Of a stretch of DNA of 64,000 nt, positions 26,080 through 34,007 are shown in pieces. How positions within the stretch are numbered: position 1 is the stretch's first letter; every line of letters starts with the position of its first letter. Below the pieces are notes generated by a model that saw only the letters and a program-made list of their open reading frames with translations, made no database searches and had not been told where the DNA came from. Made by a program: the position numbers and the translations under genes. The DNA comes from Paenibacillus hexagrammi (lineage in GTDB: Bacteria > Bacillota > Bacilli > Paenibacillales > NBRC-103111): the NCBI RefSeq assembly GCF_021513275.1, contig NZ_CP090978.1:3906001-3970000 (forward strand). The letters are read 5' to 3'.

Positions 26080-26790
26080 TCAAGCTGTGTTGAATTTCTT
26101 CTCGGCTTCCTTAATGGCTTTATCCATTGCTTGCAGCGGCTGGGCAAGCATCCTGCCATGTCCGACAGCCAGTAACTCAGGTTGTAGCATCAGAAGTTTT
26201 TTGGCACTGGCCAGAGCTGTCTTTGCATCCCATGTTCCAAGGGCTAAAAATGGAAATAAAGGTTTTATTAGACCGGAGACGGCAATGCCTCCGAGGAGCT
26301 GAAAAGCATCACCTGCGATCAATGAGTTATTGCGAGTATCGAAGAACGCCATCGAACCAGGCGAATGTCCAGGAGCGGAATAGGCAATAAGCGAGCCGAT
26401 TCGATCTCCATCGCGAAGCAAAAAATCGGGCTGCGAAGAGACATGCTTTGGGGCCATCTTTATCGGTTTTGAGGCTTCGTCAACATTGAGGGATTTGTCG
26501 CCTCTGAGAATTTGCGCTTCACGGTCGGACATGTAGACGGGAACGTCTGGCAACTCGTTCTTAAGTACATCAAGCGAGCCAACATGGTCGGGATGGGCGT
26601 GTGTGATCAGAATTCGATTGACCCTCTTTCCGATCCGCCTAACAGCAAGCCCAATTTCTTTATGGCAAAAAGACAAGCCGGCATCGATCAGGGTTAAGCC
26701 ATCCTTTTCCTCTACCAAGTAGCAATTGAAAGGGAAGAAATAAGGTAAGAACGTAAGCTGGTGCAGCGTTCTCCATTGTGTCATTTTCAC
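26080..26790 (-). CDS. MBL-fold metallo-hydrolase
   Basis: A 236 aa metallo-beta-lactamase-fold protein with LTLIDAG, the HxHxDH metal motif THAHPDHVGS, APGHSPGSM, AGDAF and a final VGHGR His. Close to the YflN/glyoxalase II-like group; substrate unknown. GTG 26790 is chosen with GGAGTGG upstream, since the longer reading lacks a site. Its promoter carries a TetR-type operator in the -35/-10 spacer (see 26846-26875). Confidence 0.88.
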   Translation of the reverse strand: MKMTQWRTLHQLTFLPYFFPFNCYLVEEKDGLTLIDAGLSFCHKEIGLAVRRIGKRVNRILITHAHPDHVGSLDVLKNELPDVPVYMSDREAQILRGDKSLNVDEASKPIKMAPKHVSSQPDFLLRDGDRIGSLIAYSAPGHSPGSMAFFDTRNNSLIAGDAFQLLGGIAVSGLIKPLFPFLALGTWDAKTALASAKKLLMLQPELLAVGHGRMLAQPLQAMDKAIKEAEKKFNTA

Positions 26791-26845
26791 ACTTATCCAC
26801 TCCGATCTAGAAAATAGTAGGTAACAGTGCAATGAATACCCATCT

Positions 26846-26875
26846 ATCGTAACATACCAACCGGTTGGTTTTCAA
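26846..26875 (-). promoter_or_regulatory. promoter with palindromic operator for the MBL-fold gene
   Basis: On the minus strand TTGAAA (26875-26870), 18-base spacer, TACGAT (26851-26846). The spacer is filled by the perfect 14-bp palindrome ACCAACCGGTTGGT (26856-26869), typical for a TetR-family repressor site. Confidence 0.7.
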
Positions 26876-26920
26876 ATAAAAGGAAATTGGTACGGATTCG
26901 AACATCTCCCTAAGCTCCAT

Positions 26921-26949
26921 AAAAAGAAGCTTCACTTGTGTGAGGCTTC
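26921..26949 (-). terminator. terminator of the VOC gene
   Basis: On the minus strand GAAGCCTCAC-ACAA-GTGAAGCTTC followed by TTTTT. The stretch 26880-27060 holds nothing else. Confidence 0.75.
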
Positions 26950-27060
26950 AGACTGTTAAAAAACTGGAATGAAGAGATCAGTAAGACTTTTATTAAGCTC
27001 CTGCAGTGAACCTCTGGTGGATTCAGTCAGCGCACAGCTAGCTTGCGAAGCTACGTTTAC

Positions 27061-27465
27061 CTACACAGGATTAACCGCAAATATGGAATGAACATTGCCC
27101 TCTGGATCGCCAAAGAAGCCAGTAGTATGCCCCCAAGACTTGATTTGTGGAGCTGTGACGTCAATAGCTCCCTTCGAAACGAATTGTTCATACAAAGCGT
27201 ATACTTGATCCGGCGAATCACATTGAAAGTTTAACTCGACCGCTTGTCCTTTTCGACTTTCCCTGAAAGATGAATATCCGCTAGTATTCTCCGCCATAAG
27301 CGATTTAGAGCAGATTGCCAGTCTTACTCCTGTATGACCGCTGAATTCAACATAATGCTCTTCCTCAATAACGATAGTAAATCCCAAAACATCTTGATAA
27401 AACCTGGCCAGTCGAGCAACATCATCTGCTAATAATGTAATTCCTTCTAATTTTACAAGCTGCAT
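27061..27465 (-). CDS. VOC-family (glyoxalase/bleomycin resistance) protein
   Basis: A 134 aa single VOC protein: VKLEGITLLADDVARLARFY, then FYQDVLGF, and C-terminal GFFGDPEGNVHSIF with the usual metal-ligand Glu region replaced partly by His-Ser. Members include dioxygenases, glyoxalase I and antibiotic-binding proteins, so specificity is open. Start has GAGAGAGGTGATCC upstream. Confidence 0.85.
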   Translation of the reverse strand: MQLVKLEGITLLADDVARLARFYQDVLGFTIVIEEEHYVEFSGHTGVRLAICSKSLMAENTSGYSSFRESRKGQAVELNFQCDSPDQVYALYEQFVSKGAIDVTAPQIKSWGHTTGFFGDPEGNVHSIFAVNPV

Positions 27466-27622
27466 GGTTGGATCACCTCTCTCAAGTTCAGCCTTTTTTA
27501 ATAAGTGCTACACACATGATAACATCACACACATGCATGTAGCTGTCAATAATAGCTTTCAAACGTAAATATCACATCGTCTATCCTTGGGTCCTCTCGA
27601 CAAAAGAAGTGAATTCAGCCAC

Positions 27623-27678
27623 TTGACATTTTGTGGAAAACAAATTAGTATTAACTTATTGAATGAATGATTCATTCA
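27623..27678 (+). promoter_or_regulatory. promoter and TetR-type operator of the SDR-tetR operon
   Basis: TTGACA (27623-27628), 17-base spacer, TAGTAT (27646-27651), then the 19-bp palindrome TGAATGAATGATTCATTCA (27660-27678) at the start of transcription. A TetR-family gene is the second gene of the operon, so autoregulation through this site is likely. Confidence 0.75.
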
Positions 27679-27701
27679 TTTACTAGAGGAGAGTGATTTT
27701 T

Positions 27702-28616
27702 ATGGAAAGCAAGATAAATGCCAACTGGACGGTAAAAGGTAAGTATGTTATCATCACCGGAGCAACGAGCGGAATCGGACTCGCAGCAGCCAACGAGCTT
27801 GCTATTCGCGGCGCTCATATGGGTATTGTTGCTCGTAACGAACACAAAGCGAAAGAGCTGGCGGCTCATCTCAGAGCTTCGTCCAAGGAGCCGATAACGG
27901 TGGACGTATTCGTTGCAGATATGGCATCACAGTCATCCATCCGACGAGTCGCAGCTCAGATACTGGAAAAGTGGCCGCGGATTGACATCTTGATCAACAA
28001 CGCCGGTGCCATGTTCGTTAAGAGGATCCTGACTGAGGATGGAATCGAGATGACTTGGGCCGTGAATCATTTGGGCCCCTTCCTATTGACGAACTTATTA
28101 CTGCAACGACTGATGGAATCTGGAAATGCTCGGATTATCACCACAGCTTCTCATGGACACAAGATGGCAGGCAAGGGGATTCGATTTGAGGATTTAGACG
28201 CGAAAAAACGTTTAAGTCCGATGGGTATTATGTTAGGCGGTCCTAACTTTCGATATGGCGAAACTAAACTCGCCAACATTTTGTTCACGACCGAGCTGGG
28301 TAATCGTTTGGCAGGCAGCGGGGTTAGGGTCGCTGCTTTTGACCCGGGATTGGTTGCAACGAATTTCAATCAAGACAACGGTTGGATGGCTCGCCTGACA
28401 ATGTCTGTCATGAAACGATTCTCCCGAACTCCCGAACAGGGAGCGGAGACCCTTGTCTGGCTTGCGGATTCGAATGCGATGTTGGAACAAGCCAATGCAA
28501 GCTATTATAAAGACAGCCACGCCGAAATTCCATCCGCAGCCGCCCTCGACAAGGCCGCCGCTGCTCGTCTTTGGGATGTAAGCGAGACGCAAGTCGGAGA
28601 AACATTTTTTTCTTGA
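27702..28616 (+). CDS. short-chain dehydrogenase/reductase, retinol-dehydrogenase-like
   Basis: A 304 aa NAD(P)-dependent SDR with TGATSGIG cofactor motif, NNAGAM, and the YGETKLAN active site (Y-x3-K). The layout (VARNEHKAKEL, DVFVADMAS, AVNHLGPFLLT) matches the retinol dehydrogenase/WW-oxidoreductase-like group. ATG 27702 has AGGAGAG upstream; an in-frame GTG at 27693 overlaps the site. The substrate is likely a lipophilic alcohol or ketone, inferred only. Followed 22 bases later by a TetR regulator. Confidence 0.88.
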   Translation: MESKINANWTVKGKYVIITGATSGIGLAAANELAIRGAHMGIVARNEHKAKELAAHLRASSKEPITVDVFVADMASQSSIRRVAAQILEKWPRIDILINNAGAMFVKRILTEDGIEMTWAVNHLGPFLLTNLLLQRLMESGNARIITTASHGHKMAGKGIRFEDLDAKKRLSPMGIMLGGPNFRYGETKLANILFTTELGNRLAGSGVRVAAFDPGLVATNFNQDNGWMARLTMSVMKRFSRTPEQGAETLVWLADSNAMLEQANASYYKDSHAEIPSAAALDKAAAARLWDVSETQVGETFFS

Positions 28617-28638
28617 GCGAGGAGTGTTTAATCAACCT

Positions 28639-29238
28639 ATGAATACGTTAAGGACATCTATGTCGGAATCAGTAGATGAGCGCAGAGAACAAATAAAACG
28701 AGCGGCGCTTAAGGTCTTCGCCAAGCAGGGACTTACCGGTGCGAAAATGAGTTCAATTGCTGCTGAAGCCGGAATTAGTCAAGGGCTGTCGTATCGCTAT
28801 TTTTCTTCTAAAGAGGAGATTTTCACGATGCTCGTACAGGAGGCATTAGAAGAAGCACAGAGCGCAATTCAGGACTTGCAGAATCTGCCCGGATCGCCTA
28901 AGGATAAGTTGAAAGCTTTTACGCAGCGAATGTTGGATGAAAGCCAAAAAGCGCACTTCATGCTGATCCAAGTAGCCATGACATCCGAAGACATCCCCGC
29001 TCAGGCGAAGGAGTGGTTAACCCGCTATTCCGCCATTGACACGATAGGTCAATTTGTTCCATTATTTAAACAAGGCCAGGAAATCGGTGAATTTGTTGAA
29101 GGTGAACCCCAACGCTTGCTGTTCCTGTATTTTTCCGTCGTTACAGGGTTAATGCTTCAAGACACGCCTGCTTCCCCGGGTTATTGGATGAAAGAGGTCG
29201 ATATGCTGTTAAAGATCATAGCAAAAGAAGAAACATAG
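28639..29238 (+). CDS. TetR/AcrR-family regulator of the SDR operon
   Basis: About 199 aa. N-terminal HTH (RREQIKRAALKVFAKQGLTG, MSSIAAEAGISQGLSYRYF, SSKEEIFTMLVQ) and helical ligand-binding C-terminus. The start is either GTG 28624 or ATG 28639; GAGGAG lies just before both. It probably represses its own operon via the palindrome at 27660-27678. Confidence 0.88.
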   Translation: MNTLRTSMSESVDERREQIKRAALKVFAKQGLTGAKMSSIAAEAGISQGLSYRYFSSKEEIFTMLVQEALEEAQSAIQDLQNLPGSPKDKLKAFTQRMLDESQKAHFMLIQVAMTSEDIPAQAKEWLTRYSAIDTIGQFVPLFKQGQEIGEFVEGEPQRLLFLYFSVVTGLMLQDTPASPGYWMKEVDMLLKIIAKEET

Positions 29239-29321
29239 AAGCCATGGCAGCGATAAAGTCGCACTGCTAACCTACTATGATTGGACTTCCGCGTTTCATT
29301 GTATGCTTCCGCGAAATCAAA

Positions 29322-29344
29322 CGCCGCCCAACAAGCGGGCGGCG
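29322..29344 (-). terminator. GC-rich hairpin between convergent genes
   Basis: CGCCGCCC-AACAAGC-GGGCGGCG; on the minus strand followed by TTTGATTT, so it may end the VOC gene at 29361. Confidence 0.6.
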
Positions 29345-29360
29345 CTCCGAAATCGTCATT

Positions 29361-30290
29361 CTACTCTTCTATACTAGCTTGCTGCAATTCCGCAATCTTA
29401 ACCTTCTTCATCTTCATGAATGCCCTCGTAACACGATCACGTTGTGCTGGCGTTCCTTTGCTCATTATATCCATTATTACCGATGAAGTAACTTGCCATG
29501 AAACACCATATTTGTCTTTCAGCCACCCACACTGCTCAGCCTCTGGGTAATAGGAAAGCTTATCCCAATAGTAATCAATCTCTTCCTGCGTCTCGCACTG
29601 AATGAGCAAGGAAATTGCTTCATTGAATTGAAACTTGTGCTCATACGCACTATCCATGGCCGCGAACCAGATGTTCTCCAGCATGAAATCAGTGAACATA
29701 ACCGTTCCCTCCTGATCCGGTCCTGGTCCTGAGCCATACCGAAGAAGAGTTCCGGGCTTCGCATTTCGAAAAATCGACAGGTAGAACTCGCGTGCCTCCT
29801 CCGCCTTCCCGCAATTGTCACCGATGAACATAAGGTAGGGAATGATTGCAGGCCTAGGCTCTCCCTCCGGATTCGTCAGCATGAGCTGCCAGGAGACACC
29901 GTATTTATCCTGAATCCAACCAAACCGCTTACTGAAAGAATACTCACCAAGCGCCATAAGCGCGATTCCCTCTTCAGACAACTTATTCCACATCTCATCG
30001 ATCATGTCATTCGCATTCTTTTCCCGTGAGGGATCGAAATTGACAATAAACGAAATAGCTGGATTGAATGTAAAATGCGGTCCCGCTGAGATTGCCATAA
30101 ACGGATGTCCCCAGAGATGAAAGGAAACGACGTCGCAATCACCCGAAGGCGTATCTTGCAAGGTGGCTGTACTTATAATTTTGGAATTCGGGAATACAGA
30201 GCAGTAAAATTCCGCAGCTTCTTTGGCGTGCTGATCAAACCATAAATGCGTGGTGATGGGCTGCTTAACAGAATTTCTGGCATCATTCAT
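29361..30290 (-). CDS. two-domain VOC protein, PhnB-like
   Basis: A 309 aa duplication of the PhnB-like VOC fold. The first domain (about 10-150) has THLWFDQHAKEAAEFYCSVF and the second (about 160-300) has PYLMFIGDNCGKAEEAREFY; both end with the KYGVSWQ motif. Pfam calls this the 3-demethylubiquinone methyltransferase-like domain, though enzymatic activity is not established for most members. Start preceded by AAGGAGGAG. Divergent from a TetR gene. Confidence 0.88.
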   Translation of the reverse strand: MNDARNSVKQPITTHLWFDQHAKEAAEFYCSVFPNSKIISTATLQDTPSGDCDVVSFHLWGHPFMAISAGPHFTFNPAISFIVNFDPSREKNANDMIDEMWNKLSEEGIALMALGEYSFSKRFGWIQDKYGVSWQLMLTNPEGEPRPAIIPYLMFIGDNCGKAEEAREFYLSIFRNAKPGTLLRYGSGPGPDQEGTVMFTDFMLENIWFAAMDSAYEHKFQFNEAISLLIQCETQEEIDYYWDKLSYYPEAEQCGWLKDKYGVSWQVTSSVIMDIMSKGTPAQRDRVTRAFMKMKKVKIAELQQASIEE

Positions 30291-30425
30291 CAGTAGACTC
30301 CTCCTTGGTAAATAGATTACGTGTTCTATTTTAACTGAAAGATGGTCATGTTATTTCTTTCTGATTGCTGTATGTCTTGCCTTGTCTCGATTGCTACAGG
30401 AATGTATCCATGTTCAATGTCACTG

Positions 30426-30468
30426 TTGACGTGGAATAAAACCCCTGATAAGATACCAACTAGTAGGT
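30426..30468 (+). promoter_or_regulatory. promoter and operator of the TetR gene at 30.5 kb
   Basis: TTGACG (30426-30431), 17-base spacer, TAAGAT (30449-30454), then ACCAACTAGTAGGT (30455-30468), a palindrome ACCnACTAGTnGGT with 12 of 14 positions symmetric. Half-site ACCAAC is shared with the operator at 26856-26869. Confidence 0.65.
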
Positions 30469-30492
30469 TTGCATTGGAGGTCTGGAACGGTA

Positions 30493-31103
30493 ATGGACTA
30501 TGTAGACGAGAGCATACCTTTGAAAAAAGTAAGCTCTTAGAGGCAACACTATCGCTTATTATAACAAAAGGATACCATGGAACTACTGTTGACGAAATTT
30601 GCGCTGCAGCGGGCGTAACGAAAGGCAGTTTTTTTCACTATTTTAAAACTAAAGAGGATATCGGCAAAGCGGCGATCGAGCAATTTGAGAGCATGCAAGC
30701 CTATCTCATAGCAGGGGCAGAGCTGGATCTTGTTCAAGATCCTTGGGAGAAGCTGCAAGCATATTTGGATTTTTTCGTGGCATTAGCCAAAGACCCTTCA
30801 TCCCCCAGTGGTTGTTTAACGGCCGTGATGACACAGGAACTGTCGGATACCCATTCCGAATTCCGTTCGTTGTGTGAAGAAAAGCTATTTAACAATACAA
30901 AGCCATTGAAGAAAATTCTAGATGAGGTTATGGAGCAATACCCTTCACATATACCAACCGACAGCCAGCAGCTATCCGACTATTTTCTTTCGCTTTATCA
31001 GGGTTCTCTTATTCTCGCAAAAGCGAGAGATAATCGAATCGTGCTGGAGAAGAATGTGGAGCTATTCAGACAGTATCTCAGGAGTGCCTTTAATAAAAAT
31101 TAA
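30493..31103 (+). pseudogene. TetR-family regulator with an apparent frameshift at its N-terminus
   Basis: The HTH reads FEKSKLLEATLSLIITKGYH then TTVDEICAAAGVTKGSFFHYF, followed by a TetR_C-type domain (LFNNTKPLKKILDEV). No usable start codon exists in this frame near the domain. The only ATG with a ribosome binding site (GGAGG at 30476-30480, ATG 30493) is one base out of frame and would encode MDYVDESI then stop; inserting one base near 30500 joins it as MDYxRREHTFEKSK. The operator overlapping its promoter suggests autorepression if functional. Confidence 0.7.
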
Positions 31104-31331
31104 TGGTATTCTTGAGCATGTAAATCAGCACAAGCCCCTTTTCCCATGATTCCCGATCCTGAGAAAAAATTTATAGGCAGTACCATGTAGAAAACTCCTG
31201 GTTAGGTGCATTCAAAGTCATAGGTGATTACGGTCTGGTCTCCAAAGCATTAAAGCAGAGCGCGATCATATCGATTTTACTGATATTCAACGTTTTCTAG
31301 ATATTTAACAAAAATCAGGGGCTAACACTTG

Positions 31332-32585
31332 TTATCGTGCAAGCCCCTTCTCTCCATTATTTAATTTGCGGTACACCTTGAAGTACACCCAGATGGCATT
31401 CATGAGAAGCAGAGCGCCCGTCACGATAAAAACATAACGGATTCCAACCCATGCCGCCACTTGTCCGCCTAATACCGAGCCCCCAAATACACCCAAATAT
31501 CCGGCGGACATGCTGAACCCGAATACGCGGCCGGTTATCGCGGCAGGTGTTATTCTTTTGATCAAGACGTTTACCGAGGGGGTCAACCCTGCTACTGTCA
31601 GACCTAAAAGAAAACGAAGCCCCATTAACTCCCAAGGTGTTGTAACCAGGGCTTGAGGAAGGAAAAGGATTCCTGCCGCTAACAAGCAGAGGAGTATGAC
31701 TTTATGCGGCCCAATCCGGTCTGACAGCTTGCCTAGACGCGGTGCAGCGAAGATAGTAGCGAGGCCCGATGCGGAAAAAGTGAGGCCTGCAATCAAGGCA
31801 ATATGGGTGTGGCCGCTTGGCAGCAAGCTCGTGACATAGACCGTAAGTACAGGTTCGATCGAGTACAAGGCCACTGTAATGACAAAAAAGGTGATAAACA
31901 TCGTGATCGTCAGTTGTTTCTCAGGCACAAGCCGCCAAAGCTCCTGGAAGCGCAGCACCTTTTTATCTTCACGATTGAACGACTCTTTAACAAAGAATGC
32001 AGTTGCCAAAAATGCGATCAATAGCAGCCCACCGGTGATATAAAATACATCATTCAATCCGACATGATCTCCAATAAAGCCGCCCATCATGGGACCCAGC
32101 AGCGAACCCGCAATATTGGCCGTCGAAAGTACACCAAGCGCATAGCCTGCATGTTCTTTATCCGTCTGCGTCGCTATAAGCGTCGTGCATGCTGTGCCGT
32201 AGCCTGTGATTACACCCTGCAGCAGCCGAAGCCCGATCAGCACATACACATTCGTCGCCAAGCCCATGCATCCTACAATGACCGCCATGCCGAGACTAGC
32301 CCGCAGTAGCATGGGCTTGCGCCCATATTTATCCGCAGCCTGCCCCCATATTGGGGAGAAGATAGCTGAGATCATGTACGTAATCCCAAAAGCAGCTCCT
32401 GATAATTGTGCAATAGATCCCGTGTTCTCTACACCTAATTTATGAATAAAAAGCGGCAGTATCGGTGCGATTTGACTCATTCCAAGTCCCGCTACAAACA
32501 TGCCGAACCAACATACAATCAGGTTTCTTTTCCAGATAGGCATATCCCTTGATTCCTTCTTTCGATCCTTCAAGATTAGATTCAT
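31332..32585 (-). CDS. MFS multidrug efflux transporter, MdtG-like
   Basis: A 417 aa protein with 12 predicted membrane helices in two six-helix halves. MFS loop motif GQAADKYGRKPML follows helix 2 and the equivalent GKLSDRIGPHK occurs in the second half; GLRLLQGVITGYG is the drug-proton antiporter motif C-like part. Divergent from a TetR regulator, 140 bp apart, with three inverted repeats between: a classic repressed drug pump. Substrates unknown. The stretch 31104-31331 upstream of the stop side holds only a short unrecognised AT-rich piece. Confidence 0.9.
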   Translation of the reverse strand: MNLILKDRKKESRDMPIWKRNLIVCWFGMFVAGLGMSQIAPILPLFIHKLGVENTGSIAQLSGAAFGITYMISAIFSPIWGQAADKYGRKPMLLRASLGMAVIVGCMGLATNVYVLIGLRLLQGVITGYGTACTTLIATQTDKEHAGYALGVLSTANIAGSLLGPMMGGFIGDHVGLNDVFYITGGLLLIAFLATAFFVKESFNREDKKVLRFQELWRLVPEKQLTITMFITFFVITVALYSIEPVLTVYVTSLLPSGHTHIALIAGLTFSASGLATIFAAPRLGKLSDRIGPHKVILLCLLAAGILFLPQALVTTPWELMGLRFLLGLTVAGLTPSVNVLIKRITPAAITGRVFGFSMSAGYLGVFGGSVLGGQVAAWVGIRYVFIVTGALLLMNAIWVYFKVYRKLNNGEKGLAR

Positions 32586-32644
32586 GATGCATCTACTCTG
32601 TCATTGTGTATGTCTCTCGAAGTATGCTAGTATGAAACGGAATA

Positions 32645-32690
32645 CTCTCCACTTGATGTTAAGCGGAGAGTTCTCCGTTGTCAACAACGG
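32645..32690. promoter_or_regulatory. overlapping palindromes between the MFS pump and its TetR regulator
   Basis: Three nested inverted repeats: ACTCTCC (32645-32651) with GGAGAGT (32665-32671); CGGAGA-GT-TCTCCG (32664-32677); CCGTTGT-CA-ACAACGG (32675-32690). They share bases, so binding to one would exclude or extend to the next. Confidence 0.65.
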
Positions 32691-32726
32691 TTGTTCGTTC
32701 TATTGAGGCAAGGGGTGATATGTAGT

Positions 32727-33341
32727 ATGAGCTATGAAGAGATCACGATACAACCACGGCCTGAACGTCGTGATGCAGCCGAGAACCGCCAGCGGATCTT
32801 GAATGCGGCGCTTCGGTTATTCGAAGAGCACGGCGTCGAACAAGTGAGCATGAATCAAATCGCGATTGAAGCGAATATTGGCCCAGGTACCCTCTACCGA
32901 CGGTACAGAAATAAAAGCGATCTTTGTATGGATCTTATGAAAGACAACGTGGATCAGCTTTTCGAGGACATGGAGGATTACTTAAAGCAGCATCCGGCTG
33001 AGCCGCCCCATCTTCGATTGAAGCAGCTGCTTCGCTTTTTTATCCGGTTTAGAGAGAAGAAAGCACAATTGCTGACAGGTGTAGAGGAATCCTCGGCCAA
33101 TAATCGCCGAAGACCTCGAACCCAAAGTCCTCTATACGATGAGCTGCTTCAGCTGCTGGTTCCTTTATTGGAAGAACAAGCTTTTGGCGATAGCCGTTAT
33201 CCTGCCAGTGTGTTTAGGGCGGACATGCTGCTGGCCGCATTGACAAGCGACTCTTATTTATTTCAAAGGGAGGTTCGCGGATACTCGCCTGAGCAAATCC
33301 TCGAGGAGCTCTACCTCACGTTCATATCCATTCATCATTGA
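32727..33341 (+). CDS. TetR-family regulator of the MFS pump
   Basis: About 204 aa starting MSYEEITIQPRPERRDA. HTH region RQRILNAALRLFEEHGVEQV, MNQIAIEANIGPGTLYRRY; the C-terminus is helical and ends LEELYLTFISIHH. ATG 32727 has GGGGTGAT upstream. Likely represses the divergent MFS gene through the palindromes at 32645-32690. Confidence 0.86.
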   Translation: MSYEEITIQPRPERRDAAENRQRILNAALRLFEEHGVEQVSMNQIAIEANIGPGTLYRRYRNKSDLCMDLMKDNVDQLFEDMEDYLKQHPAEPPHLRLKQLLRFFIRFREKKAQLLTGVEESSANNRRRPRTQSPLYDELLQLLVPLLEEQAFGDSRYPASVFRADMLLAALTSDSYLFQREVRGYSPEQILEELYLTFISIHH

Positions 33342-33503
33342 CGGTCATTACCTGCATCATCTATGGGTCCCGACAACTATAAAGCCCTCTCTATGACACC
33401 GGCACCGATGCGGAGTTCACGAAAGGGCTTTTGCTATTGGCGATGTTATGCACGTTACTTTATACATACATGTATGGTTTACTGCATTCTTTGCATGTGA
33501 GTC

Positions 33504-33779
33504 TTATTCTTTGCTTCCGAATCTTTTCAAATTTCTTGCGCGGGCTCGTTCGATCTCTATTTCCCGATTGCGGGGCTCTGCTTGAGTAATTAACGTATCC
33601 ATCAATGTGCGCGCAGCGGCAGCCACCTCATTCACGGCGTGATGGAACGCCTCCTCATTCACCTTGGACGGCTGCTGAAACCCAGAAATTTTCCTTACAA
33701 ATTGGAGCGAAGCTGCTTGAATCTCCTCATCGGTAGCGGGAGGGGCAAAATTAAATAGCGGCTTGATATTACGGCACAT
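33504..33779 (-). CDS. DUF2277-containing protein
   Basis: A 91 aa protein beginning MCRNIKPLFNFAPPAT, the hallmark start of DUF2277, with the internal LQFVRKISGFQQPS and a basic RARARNLKRFG tail. The start at 33779 is preferred (AAAGGAGAACGC upstream); a longer reading to 33980 is not supported. Function unknown in the whole family. Stands alone between the TetR gene and htpG. Confidence 0.85.
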   Translation of the reverse strand: MCRNIKPLFNFAPPATDEEIQAASLQFVRKISGFQQPSKVNEEAFHHAVNEVAAAARTLMDTLITQAEPRNREIEIERARARNLKRFGSKE

Positions 33780-33912
33780 AGCGTTCTCCTTTCGTGTACA
33801 GCCTGCAGGCTCTCGTTTCAACAGCTTTTTAATCAGTATAACATAAGAGGCTCCCTCCACTCTCTTCCTATAAAAGAACCGTTTTCTGGAAACAATGTGT
33901 GGAGAGGTCTGG

Positions 33913-33941
33913 TTGACATTAAAAATAAGTAATGATATAAA
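33913..33941 (+). promoter_or_regulatory. sigma-A promoter of htpG
   Basis: TTGACA (33913-33918), exactly 17 bases, TATAAA (33936-33941). Near-consensus. Confidence 0.85.
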
Positions 33942-33950
33942 AAGAATGGA

Positions 33951-33977
33951 ATGGCACTCAATGATGGAGAGTGCTAA
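33951..33977 (+). promoter_or_regulatory. CIRCE element (HrcA operator) before htpG
   Basis: ATGGCACTC (33951-33959), nine-base spacer, GAGTGCTAA (33969-33977). The right arm is a perfect match to the CIRCE consensus TTAGCACTC-N9-GAGTGCTAA and the left arm matches 7 of 9. It begins 10 bases after the -10 box, the usual HrcA position. Confidence 0.85.
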
Positions 33978-34007
33978 CATTTTCGATAATGGGAAGGAGC
34001 ATTTCTA

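Noticed and set aside
31104..31331. Possible transposase or helix-turn-helix remnant (VIGDYGLVSKALKQ)
   Set aside because: Too short, with no terminal repeats or domain match that I can support.
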